64,000 nt of DNA from Anaeramoeba flamelloides (GCA_027625915.1 JANTQA010000042.1:1004001-1068000), one strand, 5' to 3'. Positions 46,562-59,244 are shown, counted from the stretch's first letter. Notes: a model not told the origin generated them from the sequence alone. Program-made: numbers and translations.

Positions 46562-47898
46562 TATATATATAATACTATCATTTTCATCAACGATTTAAAA
46601 ACTATAAATTTCCTGAATACAAAGGAAAAAGTATTTAACCATGTAAATATAAATTTCCAAGTTAAAATTTGAGGGTAATTTTGTTTGTTAAGATACAAAA
46701 CAAATAAAATAAATCTCACAAATAATTTTTTCATTATTTTAATTTTTACTTTAATTTTTTTTTTTTTCAGTTTCAATAATTCAAGATTTTTGATGTGTAA
46801 AAAGATTAATAATGAAATCATGAAAATTAAAATTAAGAATTTAAAAAGAAAATTAGTCTAAGTAGCTGTAATTTATGTGATTTATCGGTTTTTCTTTTTC
46901 ACCCATTTTGAAAGGTACCCTATCGGTTTTTTAAGTTATAATCTCTCTCGTATTAAATCTGGTATAAAAAATTTAATCAAAAATCAGAATTCTTGGGAGT
47001 ATAGAGTTTTTTTTTATTTTAGATTTAAAAAAAAAATAAGTGTAAATTTTATAGAATAACCCCTGTTCAATAAAAAAACAAATAAAAAACATTTTTTTTA
47101 ACGTTTTTTTATTTTTTTATTTTTTTACTTTTTTTACCCAAGTTGAATGAATAAAATGAAAATTCGAATTTACAAATTATAATTAACTAAAAATGACAAT
47201 AATTTTCAAATACATTGCGGATGAAAAACAAATATTTTCTTCAAATAGGCACACTGGTGATATAAATGTGTTGAGTTACAAATATGATCTAAATAATCCA
47301 TTGAGAGAACCAAAGAAAGAATAAATTAAATAATATATGTGATCTCAACAAGAAATAAATAAGGATATTTCACAACCCTAATACTTGACTTCAAATTTGT
47401 AATTTATTTTGAATCAAGATGGAAATTGACTACACTGATATTATAACTTTTCAAAAAAATTAAATCTTTTGGTTGTTGTTTTATGAAATCCACATATAAT
47501 ACTATACATTCTTTTTATTTTGAACTTGTATAAATAATAATCAAAAAAGATAAAAAATAATTACAAACTTGTATAATATATTTTCAAATAGAATGATACC
47601 GCACTTCAGGATTTTATTACAATTTTTGATATTTATTTATTATTTTATTTTACAGCCACTTCGAAAAAAGATTTTTCATTATGAAGAAATTGGAAATATA
47701 AATTACTTATTTCAAAATTAAAATTATCAAAAGCTTTCAAAAAAAAAAAATAATCAAATATATTTCTTCAGAAAATTTTTTAAAAAAATATCCTAAATGG
47801 TTCTTTAAGGGGTTTTCAAGTGAAAGTTCAAATTTGATAACATTTCAAACTTGTAAAAATAACTCTAAAAAATATTTAGAATGCTATCTGAATTATTT

Positions 47899-48489
47899 TA
47901 TGTAAACTACTTTCGAAAAATAAGGGCCCAGTTTTTCAAATTATACTCACTAAACTAATTATATGAGGAACCCTGTAAATAATCATCAATAAACTAGAAG
48001 TTGATGGATAATCATCAGAAGATTAAATACTAACAAGGTGTCGTCTTTAAAAAATTTTTATACGTTGAAAAAAATCTATTTCATTTTTTGTACAAAAATT
48101 TGGCTAAAAAAAATCATCCAAAATTTTCCAACATCTGGATATTATCGATTTTTTTTTCGGTTCTAAGAGTAATTTGATTGAGAATTAAATTGAAATTTTT
48201 CATCATGTAAAAATATTAAATGTAAATCAGTGAAGATATATTGATATCTGAAACTATTTGATTGAAGAAACTAACAAACAAAAAAAAAATCAAATTGTCA
48301 TCTGATTGTTTGAAAAATTTTTTTTATTTTCTTCCAATTTTTCAGTCAAAAGTTTGGTTAATAAATTATGAAGTAGAAAATTTTATTTAAATTACATCAT
48401 TAATCAACTGCCCAACATCATATTGAAATCCAATAATTCTAGAACGAGATCTCGAAATTTGGGCCCCTATTTTTTGAATTTAGTTTATA
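47899..48489. mobile_element. Mariner-type MITE
   Basis: The left end TATGTAAACTACTTTCGAAA then AATAAGGGCCCAG, and the right end GGGCCCCTATTTTTTGAATT then TAGTTTATA, form a terminal inverted repeat of about 33 bp in the TATAAACT..GGGGC family. 591 bp, no transposase left. Confidence 0.7.
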
Positions 48490-49100
48490 TAGATTTGAAA
48501 AGGAAATTATGAAATATTACAATCAAATTTTCTTAGTATCCAAGAAAGGCGAAAATTGTAAAAATTGTTTTAATAGTGTAATTTTAACATTTTTTTGTAA
48601 AATAAATTCTCATTATGAAAATTAACTGCATTTTTGAACTCTTTCAAGTAAGTTTTTATCCACAATTTCTAAGTTTTCATCTAGAAATGTAGTCCTTAAA
48701 AAAAAACAAAAAAGATATTCACATCTTAATTAAATATCCTAAACTTCTCATTTGTCAATTATCAAAAATTAAAAAAATATTGAGAATGCAAAAAAATCAG
48801 TAAGAAAAGGTAAGAATATTCTCATTACCTTTTTTAATTTATTTAATATTGTTTATTTTTTTTTTGAAATAGTGAATTTCTGAAATTATATTGCCTTTAT
48901 AAAAGCAATGCTAAGAAAAGAAATGAACTAAATAATGGATGAAAAAAGGGAAAGAGATGAACACAATAGTTTCATTGGTTTGTTGATCAACTTTGAAAAG
49001 TAAAAAAAAAAAATAATAATAAAATAAAAAAACAAAAAGAATAATCTTATAGGGAAGATCAATCTTGTTGTTTTTTTGAGGCATCCCAAAAGAACACAAT

Positions 49101-49799
49101 TTAATCAAGTTTTAATTTGGATTCACCACCTGCGTATTCTACTGCATTGGCAATCATGAGAGCACCGTCTGTTTTCTTGTTCCAATATTTTCTGTCGAGA
49201 TCAGAGTTTGGTGGCCTAATGTTAAGAACGACAACGACACCGTATCTTTCACCTTTTTTCTTTTCCAAGATGAGAGGTGTACCGTCTGACCATTTAGCGA
49301 TGAGTTCAGCACCTTCGGTTGGTTGGCCAAGGATTCTTGAAGAGAATCTTCCACCTTCGAATTTCTTGACGTTTTCGACGATCAAATGTTCCTTTTGGAT
49401 GATGGCGCCTAATTTGGATCTTTTACCTTGCTTAAGTGCACCCTTGCTCATTGGTAAGAACCCACCAGTGGTTAATCTACCTTGCATGACCCATTTGGCG
49501 TTATCGTTTCTTAAGGTATGAGCTGCACAGACGACAACACTACCACCTGCTTCAACAAAGGAAGCGAGTCTGTCACCAACTTCTTGTGGGTTGTGGAAAG
49601 ATCTACATGAGTTGACCCAGACAACGTGATGCTTGAGCATTTCTTCGAGGGTTGGTGTTTGTGTTTCGGCATTGATCATTGTAATTTGGGAAATGCCTGT
49701 TGACATGATCGATTTTTTGGTATTTTCACACCAGTCTTGTCCGTTTGCGCTCATGTGAAGGATTTTCATCTAATTATTTGTAATTTTTTGAAAAACGAG

Positions 49800-49837
<38 letters not shown>

Positions 49838-50726
49838 GAGAAAAAAAAAGTACAAGAACAATAAATAAATAAAACACTTAAAAGGAGGGGAAAATGATTA
49901 CCCTTTCTTTTTGGATAATTGGTGGTCCTCTTGAGATTGGGTGTTTTTTGCAATCAAAGTTGGAAAGGGTTTTGAATGAGGCGTCACATAATTGTTCAAT
50001 CGTGTATAACATGGTTTTGGAGATTTCAGAGAATTCCTTTCTGGTCATGAGATCAAGTCTGATGAGTGGGAGATAGTCTCCGAGGACGGATTTTAAATTT
50101 TCTGGGTTTTCCTCCATTCCTTCTTTTTTACACAAGTCTTTTCCGTATTCAACAAGTCTTCTGAAAACGAAAAGTTCTGGGGCACCAATTTGTTCAATTT
50201 TGATGATCTTGGTGATTAATTCAGGATCTTGGCATCCTACAAAGAGGCCCTTCTTTTTCCATGGTGCAACGTCTTCAGCAAGGAATTTGAATGCTTGTTC
50301 TTCTAAGGATTTGACCTTAAATTCTTGAAGGATTTCCATGACATTGTTTTCGGTAATGTTTTTGGCCAAGAATTCACCACAGTGGTTCTTCATGACTTCC
50401 ATTGGGAACTTTTCACAGAATTTGAATGTTCGAACAACGTTGTCGTCACGTAATTTTGGGACACGTGTATAACAGAATTCTAAAAGATCCATCAAATGGG
50501 CCTTGCTGAGATCGGAAATTTCAAAGGTCCATTTCTGATTTTTGCTATCAAAGCTATAAAAGTCCTTGTTTTTTCCTTCATAAAAGCATTGCTTCCAGAA
50601 TTCTCCGCTTGACGCCAAGACAAGAGAATGTGCGTAAATTGTCGATCCGTCAACTTTTAAAACGACATCGTGCATGTCCTTGTTATTTAAGAGTCCTTTG
50701 AATACGTCATAGATTGTTTGATCCAT
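49101..50726 (-). CDS. BTB-BACK protein fused to a glutamine-amidotransferase-like domain
   Basis: Exon 1 (50726-49902) encodes a BTB domain (about 10-115: DVFKGLLNNKDMHDVVLKVD, AHSLVLASSGEFWKQCF, LLEFCYTRVPKL) and a BACK-like helical region (120-255: CEKFPMEVMKNHCGEFLAKN). Exon 2 (49769-49101) encodes 222 residues with a GATase1/ThuA-like fold: KILHMSANGQDWC, VVWVNSCRSFHNPQEVGDRL, FVEAGGSVVVCAA, AKWSDGTPLILEKK, and NAVEY near the end. A 132 bp intron (GTAATC..TTAG, phase 0, containing a 35-base homopolymer) joins them, giving 497 residues. BTB proteins usually dimerise or act as CUL3 adaptors, so the C-terminal domain may bind substrate or ligand; no canonical GATase Cys-His-Glu triad is evident. 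Alternative: two adjacent genes, since exon 2 starts with ATG. Its codons are GC-richer than the surroundings. Confidence 0.8.
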
Positions 50727-52263
50727 TCCAGAAGTTGTGTTAAGTATTATATTTCTGTTTTCGGTTTTTGTTGTTGGAAAGATATTTTGAAAAGAAAGTG
50801 GGAAAAAAAAAATTAATGAAAGGAGTAAAAATTAAAAAAGAAAGAAAGAAAATAACAAAAGGAAATTAGTAAGCATAAAAGAAAATATGTGTCAAAGTTT
50901 AAAGGTGAATTATTGATTGGATGACACAATAAAAATAATAAAAAAAAAAAATAAAAAAAAAATACCTTGAAGAGAGAAAAATAAAAAAAATGAAATTGGA
51001 TTGTGAGAAAATATTATTTCTAAGATTCATTATTAACTTCAAATTGAATGGTTAAGTTGAGATAGAATTTGAACTGAAAAATCAATAATTAATTTGAAAT
51101 CTTGATTGAAAACACACAAGATATTATAACTAACTCATTCAAATTTTTTGATTATCATCTTTTTTTCAGAAACATCTTGTCAACATTTAATGGTGTGTTT
51201 GTTGAATGAGAAAATTTCAGTTCCTCTTATTTGCTTTTGGATCTTGGGATTTTTTGAATAACTCTTCTCGATTTGCAAACTGAAATAGACCTGATCATTT
51301 ATTAAACACTCTCAAATAATGGTTTTGAATTCAAGACAATTCTAGACTTAATCGTTAATAGTAACAACGAATATTAAAGTTCAGTAATTGAGAAAAAAAA
51401 ATATACTGTTATTTGGAATGCAAAAATGATATAATTCTGTACATTTCTTTTTTAATCAAAATTGAAATCCTGCATTTCTTTGAGGATTATCAAGTCTACC
51501 TAAGACGACAATAGGGGGTTTGAAGAATAAATGGATGAAAAATTCAATCAATTATCTTGTTTTCTATTCTTATAAAAAGTTATTGTCTTTTCCGAAACAA
51601 GAAGGAAACTGGGCTATTGTAAAAAATAACAAAAAAACAACAATTGAGTTCAACAAGCTTTTGGAAATATATAATAATGTCCCATACAAATATGAATTAT
51701 CTCAGAAATTCCTATCTTTTTCTTTTTAAACTCACAGAGAAAAAACCAAACGATAAGTTAAATATTTTTTTACGTTAATAATTTGCTTTGAATAAAATTT
51801 TTTCCATTTTGAACTTTAATCTTCAATTTTTATTTTTATTGTTACATTCAATTCCGCTTTTAAAACACAAACTTTGAAAGAATTTTAAGGCACCATAAAA
51901 ATCTCAAATTAAGGCCCAAAATTCAAATTCTAGTAAAATAAATTGTTTGAAAAAAAAATTTCCAAATATATGACTATATTTGGGATTTTTTTTGTAACTT
52001 AAATTTGGCTTAAATTTTGTGTCTTATAGTTGGAACTAATAGTAAAAGAACATTTCAAAAATTAAAAAATTACAGTTCCAAAAAGAAAATCCTTTTTGTC
52101 TTCTCAGACTCTGTCTTTGTTTTTCAAATTAAAACCAATCATTTTGAAGAATTATCTACAATACAATCTTTTAAATTAAGAAAGAAAAGTTTTATTGGTT
52201 TTATTTTTGGTATTACTAATTGAACATTATTATTAACTTCACAAGATCATACATTCTATCCAA

Positions 52264-52640
52264 AGCTACCGTGAAAATTTTTCAATATCAAATTTTGATG
52301 TTGATATAGATTTTTAAAATTTTGCATATAAGAATAAATAAGCTTATATTGAAAAAAAAAAAAACCTTAATGAGTCAATATTCAAGAATTTTTTCTGATT
52401 TCCAAAAAATAAAATTTCAGAACCCAAAATAAGTCTAAAAATCGACAATTTATCGAGAAATTACATAAAATTCACTGAAAAAATAATTTGTTTTTTTGAT
52501 CACATCATAAGTTTATTTTTTGTATCAACTTATTTAGGAATTCTTTTTTTTCAATATGAGCTTATTTATTCTTATATACAACTTTTTAAAAATCTATATC
52601 AACATTAAAATTTGATATTGAAAAAAATTCACGGTAGACT
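52264..52640. mobile_element. MITE family CTACCGTGAAAATTT, copy 2
   Basis: Same arms as 32049-32421: ACCGTGAAAATTTTTCAATA at left and AAAATTCACGGTAGACTTGG at right, with the inner ATGAGTCAATATTCAAGAAT arm. It ends about 18 bp before the next MITE. Confidence 0.7.
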
Positions 52641-52657
52641 TGGAACCTCTGTATTTT

Positions 52658-53220
52658 GGGAAAATTATTACTAAGAGAATTTGATCAAATTACAAAATTG
52701 ATCAAATTCTCAATTTTTTCAAAAAAGTCAATGTATTGAAATATGTTAGTTGGTAGTATTTATAACCCCCTTTACGGATAGTTTAATATATTTTAGGGTA
52801 CCTTCAGCACGGATAAGGCATTTTCGGCTAGTTTTGGTAGGTTTGGGCTTGTTGGATGTTATGTTAAGGAATTTTTTGGATATTTTGAAAAAAAATAATT
52901 AAGAAATGAATTAGACTTATCTCACGTCTTATAAGGGATCAAAATATTTCCACTTAATCTCAGTGTTTAAAATTGGAGTTCAAACTAATTTTTAAAAATA
53001 TCGAGTATGGATGATTTCAATATTTTGGATGTTCTGCAATTTAAATAATAAAATACGAATAATCGCAAAATAATTTTTTTGATTTTTCCTCCTATAAACC
53101 ACAAAAACCATAAAAAAATTACATACTGATAAAAACAATCAAAAAAATCTTAAAAAGAGGAATTCATTTATTTTCACCAATTTTTAAATTTGACCAATTT
53201 CAAATTTAATAATATACCCT
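52658..53220. mobile_element. MITE family GGGAAAATTATTACT, copy 2
   Basis: It starts GGGAAAATTATTACTAAGAG, shares AAAATTGATCAAATTCTCAA and the G/T-rich middle (52790-52870) with copy 1 at 17210, and ends TTTAATAATATACCCT. Confidence 0.65.
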
Positions 53221-53721
53221 TCTTTTTTTCTATTATCAAGAAAAAAATATAAATTTTTTCAATCTTTTAAAAATTTCAAAAATGTGTCTTGTCCAGTTCC
53301 AAGTTTAAATTATATTGTAGATTTTAATACCAAATAATAAAAATTATATAAAGAAAAATAATTACGGGAAAGTGGGCTCTACAATATCCTAAATAGCCCT
53401 TGTTTTGAAAAGTATTTGGATTTTTGAAAAAAATAAATATTCTTACAAAATATACCAATTTTTTTTTTTAAGAACCTCAAGTTTTTGTATTTTTAACTTT
53501 TATTTTTAAAAAAGTATGTTGTTTTTTAATAAAAAAGATGCATAAACAAAAGATATGATTAGTTTAAAAGGCAATTTACTAAATATTTTAAAATTTACCC
53601 ATTTTTTGAGTTTCCCAAAAAATGTTGATCAAACAAATACACTATACCCTTTATAAATAAAATGTTGAATATTGTCTAAATGTCGTTTAAATATTTATTT
53701 AACCCTTTTTTTTCAATAAAA

Positions 53722-53765
<44 letters not shown>

Positions 53766-54594
53766 CTCTATTCCTTAAATGATCAAAGAAACAAACAATA
53801 TACATTAAGTAAACATGATATTAGTTACAAAAATTTATGTTATTAAAAAAGAAAGTTTAACAATGAAGGATCAAATATCAAAAATTGCAAAATCAAACAT
53901 AGTTAAAAGATTAGATTAAATTGTGTTCATAATAAATAATAAATAAATAAATGACACAAAAAATCAAGATAACTACTAAAAATATAAAACAAATTTCAAT
54001 TCCTTATTTATATTCCACTTTAAATATAAACAAGTCTACTTTCAAAATTGAATTTAAATTATGGATAGTATTTTGTAACAAATTAGATGTTGTGGTTGAA
54101 CAATAATAAAAATCTAAAGAGGGGTTAATTTTGAAATATCAATACTATGGATAAATAAAATTGATAATTTCAAGTTAGATATATATCTTACCACAATTAA
54201 CATTTAATCCATATTAATAAATTTTATTCACAATATAAATAAGATTCCAAAATTTAAAAATCTTGAATGTGTTATATATATTCTCGTTTCATATTACTAC
54301 ATTTTTTAAAAGTTGCTAGGCGAGAAAAAAGGGCCATTTTTGGAGTAAAAAATTTTTCAATGGATGTGACAATGAATTTTGGATAAATTCAACATTTATG
54401 ATATTTTTTTGAATAGATAATAACCAATAGCTTTGAAAATACTCGAACCATCTAAAAAAATCAAATATGGAAAAAAAAATATCTTATGATAAATGTTCTA
54501 TCTCTATCAAGTCTCGTTGAGTTTCAAAGAGTCTAAGATTTTTTAATTAAATAAATGAAAACAAAAAACCTAAAAAAAGTACACACCAAGTACT

Positions 54595-55390
54595 GACAAG
54601 TGCCTAGCTTTTCTTGGGGTTTTATGTTTTATTTATGAAGTGTTCCAGTTTTTTTTTTTTGAGGTTTTCTATTTTATTTCTGAAGTGTTCTAGGTTTTTT
54701 TACTTTGGAAATAAACCGAAAATTTATTAAAATTTTCAAATAATTTCTAAAGTTAAAAAAACCTAGAACGAAAATCAGTAGATTTTACAAATAAATCGAA
54801 AACCCAAAAAAACCTAACGAAAATCTATGGATTTTTCAAATAAAAAGAAAACTTAAGAAAATCTAAAGACAAACCATTGATTTTTGAAATAAACAGAAAA
54901 CTCAAGAAAAACTAATAAAAGAGTTCAGTTTTTTTTTACTTTTTGTAATAAAAATAAATTTTCTTAAATTTTCTATTTATTACAAAAAGAAAAAAAAAAC
55001 TAATGGTAGTTTTTAAGGATTTAAAAGAATAGAAAAAAATCTTTGATTTTACTCAATTATTTTGAATTCCGGAAAACTTAACGAAACATGTCCATAGAGT
55101 CCCACCAAGTGCGCGTGTTTTCTAGAATTCAAAAGAATTAAGTAAAGTCAAAGACTTGCTCAATCCATTTAATTTTAAAAAAAGATAAACAGAAGTTTCC
55201 ACTAAGTATCTAGCTTCAAGAATTCAAAAGAGTAGAATAAAATAAAAGATACCACTATATTCTTTTAGATTCAAAAAAAAACTAAAGAAAGCGATCTATG
55301 TTTCACATAATTTTTGAAATAAACTAAAAATTTCAAAAATTTTCTGTTTATGACAAAAATTAAGGAAAACCTAATGGAAAAATAATTAAA
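54595..55390 (+). repeat. Largest palindrome-chain array
   Basis: The head ACAAGTGCCTAGC is followed by at least seven chained palindromes: GGTTTTCTATTTTATTT-type arms (54600-54900), two AAATTTATTAAAATTTTC cores (54690-54760, 54932-55005) and three CTAGAATTCAAAAGAATTA-type units (55012-55285). Internal heads recur at about 55095 (CACCAAGTGCGCG) and 55197 (CACTAAGTATCTAG). Units are joined by CTAACG, CCTAGAACG or similar. Confidence 0.7.
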
Positions 55391-55675
55391 AAAATATTTT
55401 TTTCAATTCAATTGAACAAATAATTCACAAAGAGTCCAAATAATTGATACCATACTTGAAAGTTATCAATCAGATTTAAAATACTTTTAAAATATAATAA
55501 AATGAACTCTTAACTCTAAAGAAAAAAAAAATTCAAATTTTTACTACTGTTAAATTGAAAAAAAATATTAATAGAAAATTGGATTTTTCAACTTTGGTTG
55601 TAAAATATCTTTAAAGATTTTTTGATCAAAGATCTTTTATTCACCAATTGTGTTAATTATAATTGAAGTTATTAA

Positions 55676-56072
55676 CTGTTGTGGAAAAAAAGTGAAACAC
55701 GGTTTTTAATTGGGAACATTACTGAAAATGAAAAGTAAAATCAATAAAAAGAAGAAACCAATTAACTTCAAATAATAACCCATTATATTATTTTCAATCA
55801 ACCCAACAAATAAAATTTAAATCTACTTGATTTATCGAAATTGGAAGTCTGGTTTTGGAGATATCAAAAATAGTCAATTTTTTGAACAAATTTTTAATAA
55901 TTGATCAATCAAAGAAAAACCATACTAAAAGATAGTATTAAAAAAACTGTTATTGTGGCGAATACTTCATTTTGTCTTTATTTATTTATTTATTCTTTTT
56001 TCATTGATCTTACTTTTCATTTTCAGTAATGTTCCCTATTAAAAACCGTGTTTCACTTTTTTTCCACAACGG
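55676..56072. mobile_element. MITE family GTTGTGG, copy 2
   Basis: The ends CTGTTGTGGAAAAAAAGTG and CACTTTTTTTCCACAACGG and the inner block AATTGGGAACATTACTGAAA match 11664-12100, with the core inverted relative to it. It lacks the doubled TGGAAAAAAAGTGAAACA of copy 1. 397 bp. Confidence 0.8.
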
Positions 56073-56209
56073 TACGAAGTAAAAAATAAGCAAATATTTG
56101 TTTTTTTTTATAAAAAAATTATTTCATGATTGTGATGGCTTTTATGATTGTGTATAGGTTTTTTGATCAGTATATTCTAAGAAAATCAAGTTCAATTTTC
56201 TTTTTAATA

Positions 56210-56690
56210 TTTATGAAAACAAAGAGAAAGAGGTGAAAAAAACAAACAAGATTTTTAATTTGAAAGATTAATAGAAACATATTCAAAATGAAATTTAAAA
56301 TCAAAATAATAAGAAATAAATTAACTACAAAGAATAATTCATTTTATAATTTTCAATTAAATGCAAACTGGCAAATACAAAATAGAATCACTTTTTTAAT
56401 CAAAATCCAAAAAATAGTTTGGGAGATCTCAAAAATACTCAAATTTTTATACAATTTAATGAATATCAAAGAAAACCTCATTACTCAAAGATCTTATTAT
56501 AAAAAACTTTATTCTGTTTAATTCCTCCATTTTCTCTTTAATTGTTGATTTTTTCAGAAATTAATTGATTTTGCTTTTCATCGTTTATTATATATTTTAT
56601 TAATTGATCTTTATTTTTATTTTTTGTTTTGTTTAATGGTTTCCTGATTAAAAATCTTGTTGGACATTTTTTTTCCAAATGATCCTTATA
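56210..56690. mobile_element. Diverged relative of the GTTGTGG MITE
   Basis: The left part ACAAGATTTTTAATTTGAAA is loosely inverted at the right (GATTAAAAATCTTGTTGGAC), with CAAAAATACTCAAATTTTTA-like core similarity to the 55676 copy. Old and decayed; boundaries are approximate. The 77-codon ORF at 56288 lies inside it. Confidence 0.45.
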
Positions 56691-56742
56691 TAAAAAATTA
56701 TAAAAATGGAAACTTCACAAAATCAATCATAAGCCCAGTTAA

Positions 56743-56966
56743 TACTATTTGTTGCAAAATAAATGGAACAAAATTTTCAGTCAGCTTTCCAAAAAAAGAT
56801 TTTATCAATCAGGAAAAATTTCATATTTTTAATCCTTAAAATGGGCTTAAACTATTAACCATCTTTTATAATTGGGAATTTTGATAATTTATTTTAATCC
56901 TTGGGCTATGATTTTTTGGAAAGCTGAAGGAAAATTTTGATTATTTTATTTTACAATCAACAGTAT
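56743..56966. mobile_element. Small MITE TACTGTTGATTG family, copy 2
   Basis: TACTATTTGTTGCAAAATAA ... AAATTTTCAGTCAGCTTTCC at left pairs with GAAAGCTGAAGGAAAATTTT ... TTTACAATCAACAGTA at right. Same family and size as 28470-28698. Confidence 0.65.
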
Positions 56967-57594
56967 AAGAACACATTAAAGACTTTGAAAAAGAAAGATT
57001 AGATGTTTTGATTTAAAAAAATTATTTTTGGACCACAAAAGGTAAATTGGATAAAATTTCATTAGATTTCTGTTTTTCAATTTTGAAATCTTCCAATCAT
57101 TTTGAATTCTGAGTCTACACAAAAGATATCTAATAACAAAAAAGTACCAACCAAATAAATAGAGCTCACGAATTTCAATCTATTTCTTTGAAAACTCTTT
57201 TCTAGATTTCTAAAAGAATAAAAATATCATAGAAAATGAAGTGAAAAATTTATTCCATTTATTATCCAAATACAAGTATTATTGAGTAAAGATACTTTTT
57301 TCTTGTTGACCAGAAAGATAATTGGAACAGCACCATAATACGAGTAACAAAAATTAATTTCTTTTTCTTTCTGACACATCTTCCAGTAGACAAAATCCAA
57401 AAAAATATAATATTCCAATTTCAAAATTGAACAAAAAATTCAGATAAAACTATTTTGAACTCGATCTTTTTTGAAGAAAACTCACCCAAAACTCAAGCCT
57501 TAAAAAACCAATTTCCAATCAGACCAAGAATTATCCTTCTGCTGAACAATTCATTTTTTTTATAATTTCCTTTTATTAAATAATATAAACCAAA

Positions 57595-58122
57595 ATGGTC
57601 AAACCATTAGTTAGAAAAACAAAAGTTAAAAAACATCCAAAAAAATTTAGAAAATGGAACTACAACAGATACAAAAGAATGTCAGTAAGTATCCTTCTTT
57701 TTTAAAAAAAACCAAAAACCAAAAACAAAAAACAAAAAACAAAAAACAAAAGCAAATTTTAAATCTTTCAAAACTTAAATTTACATGTTCATTATTTTAA
57801 ATAAATCCAGGAATCTTGGAGAAAGCCAATTGGTATTGACAGTAGAGTCAGACGTAAATATAAAGGTCTTCAAAAAATGGTTTCAGCTGGTTTTGGAACT
57901 GAAAGGATCATGAGACACAGAATGAGAAACGGATTTTTCAAAATCACAATCCACAATTTAAAAGATCTTGAAATGTTGCTGATGCAAAACAAAAAATTTG
58001 AAGCTCAAATTGGCAAAACTGTTTCTTCTAGAAAAAGAAAATTAATTGTTAAAAGAGCTAAACAACTCGATATCAAAATCATGAACCCAACTGCACGATT
58101 AGAAACAGAAGACAATAACTAA
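57595..58122 (+). CDS. RPL32: 60S ribosomal protein L32 (eL32), two exons
   Basis: A component of the large cytosolic ribosomal subunit. Exon 1 (57595-57684) encodes MVKPLVRKTKVKKHPKKF ... YKRMS and ends at GTAAGT in phase 0. Exon 2 (57811-58122) starts ESWRKPIGIDSRVRRKYKG and carries KMVSAGFGTERIMRHRMRNG and SSRKRKLIVKRAKQLDIK, ending at TAA. Total 133 residues, the family's usual length, with the whole L32e domain. The start is fixed by the conserved short N-terminus. The intron is 126 bp and contains an AAAAACC/AAAAAC tandem. An early intron is typical of ribosomal protein genes. Confidence 0.97.
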
Positions 58123-59244
58123 ACCTTGAAAGTTAATTTTTTTGTTTTCTCTTGATCCTTTTTTAAATTCTTTTTTTTTTTTTTTTTGCTTTTTCTAAAC
58201 ATAAAGATCCCAAGAAAGAAATAGATCGCTACCTTTCTTGTAAAAATAAATCATAAACCATTAAATTTCCTTAAAAAAACTTTTTTTAATTTTTTTCTAT
58301 TTTACTTTTTATTTTTTTTTTTTTTTCTTTTTGCTTTTTTTTTTTTTTTTTTTGTTCTGAAATTATTTCTTATTTATGTGTCAAAAAGATACAATTCCAG
58401 AAACCTTTCAAAAATTTTCATACAGAACAATAACAAACTCTTTCCCAAAGAAATACCAAAAAAGTATGACTTGCTTCCTTTTTATTTTCATTCTCACACC
58501 CATTAATTTAATTTTATCTCAAAGTTGAATGGATAAAACTATTTTAAACCAAAACAATCATTTTTTATTGGTCTATTACTTGTCAGAGTTCACATTTAGA
58601 TCCTTTTTCGAAGAAAACCTCAATTAAATTCTTTTTTTGATTCCATGGAACCAAATGATTCTTTTTTATACCAATGATAACTCACAACTTATTTCTTGTT
58701 TAAATTTGGTTTTTCGTCGAGTTACATCATTCTCAAAAGTTAATAATCAATAATTTCTTTTAACTTGTTAAAAAGAATTGAATTTTTCCAAAAAAAATAA
58801 ATATTTCAGATTTTTCTTCTTAAAATTTTAATTTTAATCGTCTTTTCATTAATCCTGATATTTTTATGTTGTTCTTGTTAAGAGAATTATTTTACTTTGA
58901 AATGGAAACAAAAGAATTTTTTTTTTATATATCGAGTTTTAGGTCTCATATAAAAAAATTATTCTAATTTTGATTCGAAGGACTAAAACTAAAATAATTT
59001 TTAATTTTTTTGTAAAATTATTCTTAAAAGGAATTTCAAAAGTCGAAAATGTTTGATAAATATTGATTCCATTTGAATCACTTTAATATTATGATTATAA
59101 ATTGTAAATTTTTGAGATTCTAAAAATTCAAAAATAGAATCATTTTGGAAACTCTATTTATTTCATTATTCTGGTATTTTTTTCAGTTACTAAAGTGATC
59201 AAAATAAAGCTCACATAAAAGACTATTATCCCTGTTACAAAATA

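Larger units (their letters stand above)
43377..49100. other. Intergenic region with mariner-type elements
   Basis: 5.7 kb between the starts of RPN13 and the end of the BTB gene. It contains a Tc1/mariner relic (45487), a related MITE (47899), (TA)n tracts at 44040-44068 and AT-rich filler. Open frames at 43751, 46489, 46877 and 48911 are low-complexity and judged chance. Confidence 0.5.
50727..57594. other. Intergenic region, dense with MITEs and palindromes
   Basis: 6.9 kb between the divergent starts of the BTB gene and RPL32. It contains two abutting MITEs (52264, 52658), a palindrome-chain array (54595), three further MITE copies (55676, 56210, 56743) and a (TA)n tract (53727-53761). 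ORFs at 51520, 52017, 56288, 56657 and 57227 lie in or near these and are not credible genes. Promoters of the flanking genes must lie at the edges but no motif is clear. Confidence 0.5.

Noticed and set aside
49117-49521. 134-codon plus-strand ORF
   Set aside because: It is an antisense shadow of the GATase-like exon, whose minus-strand reading is clearly the coding one.
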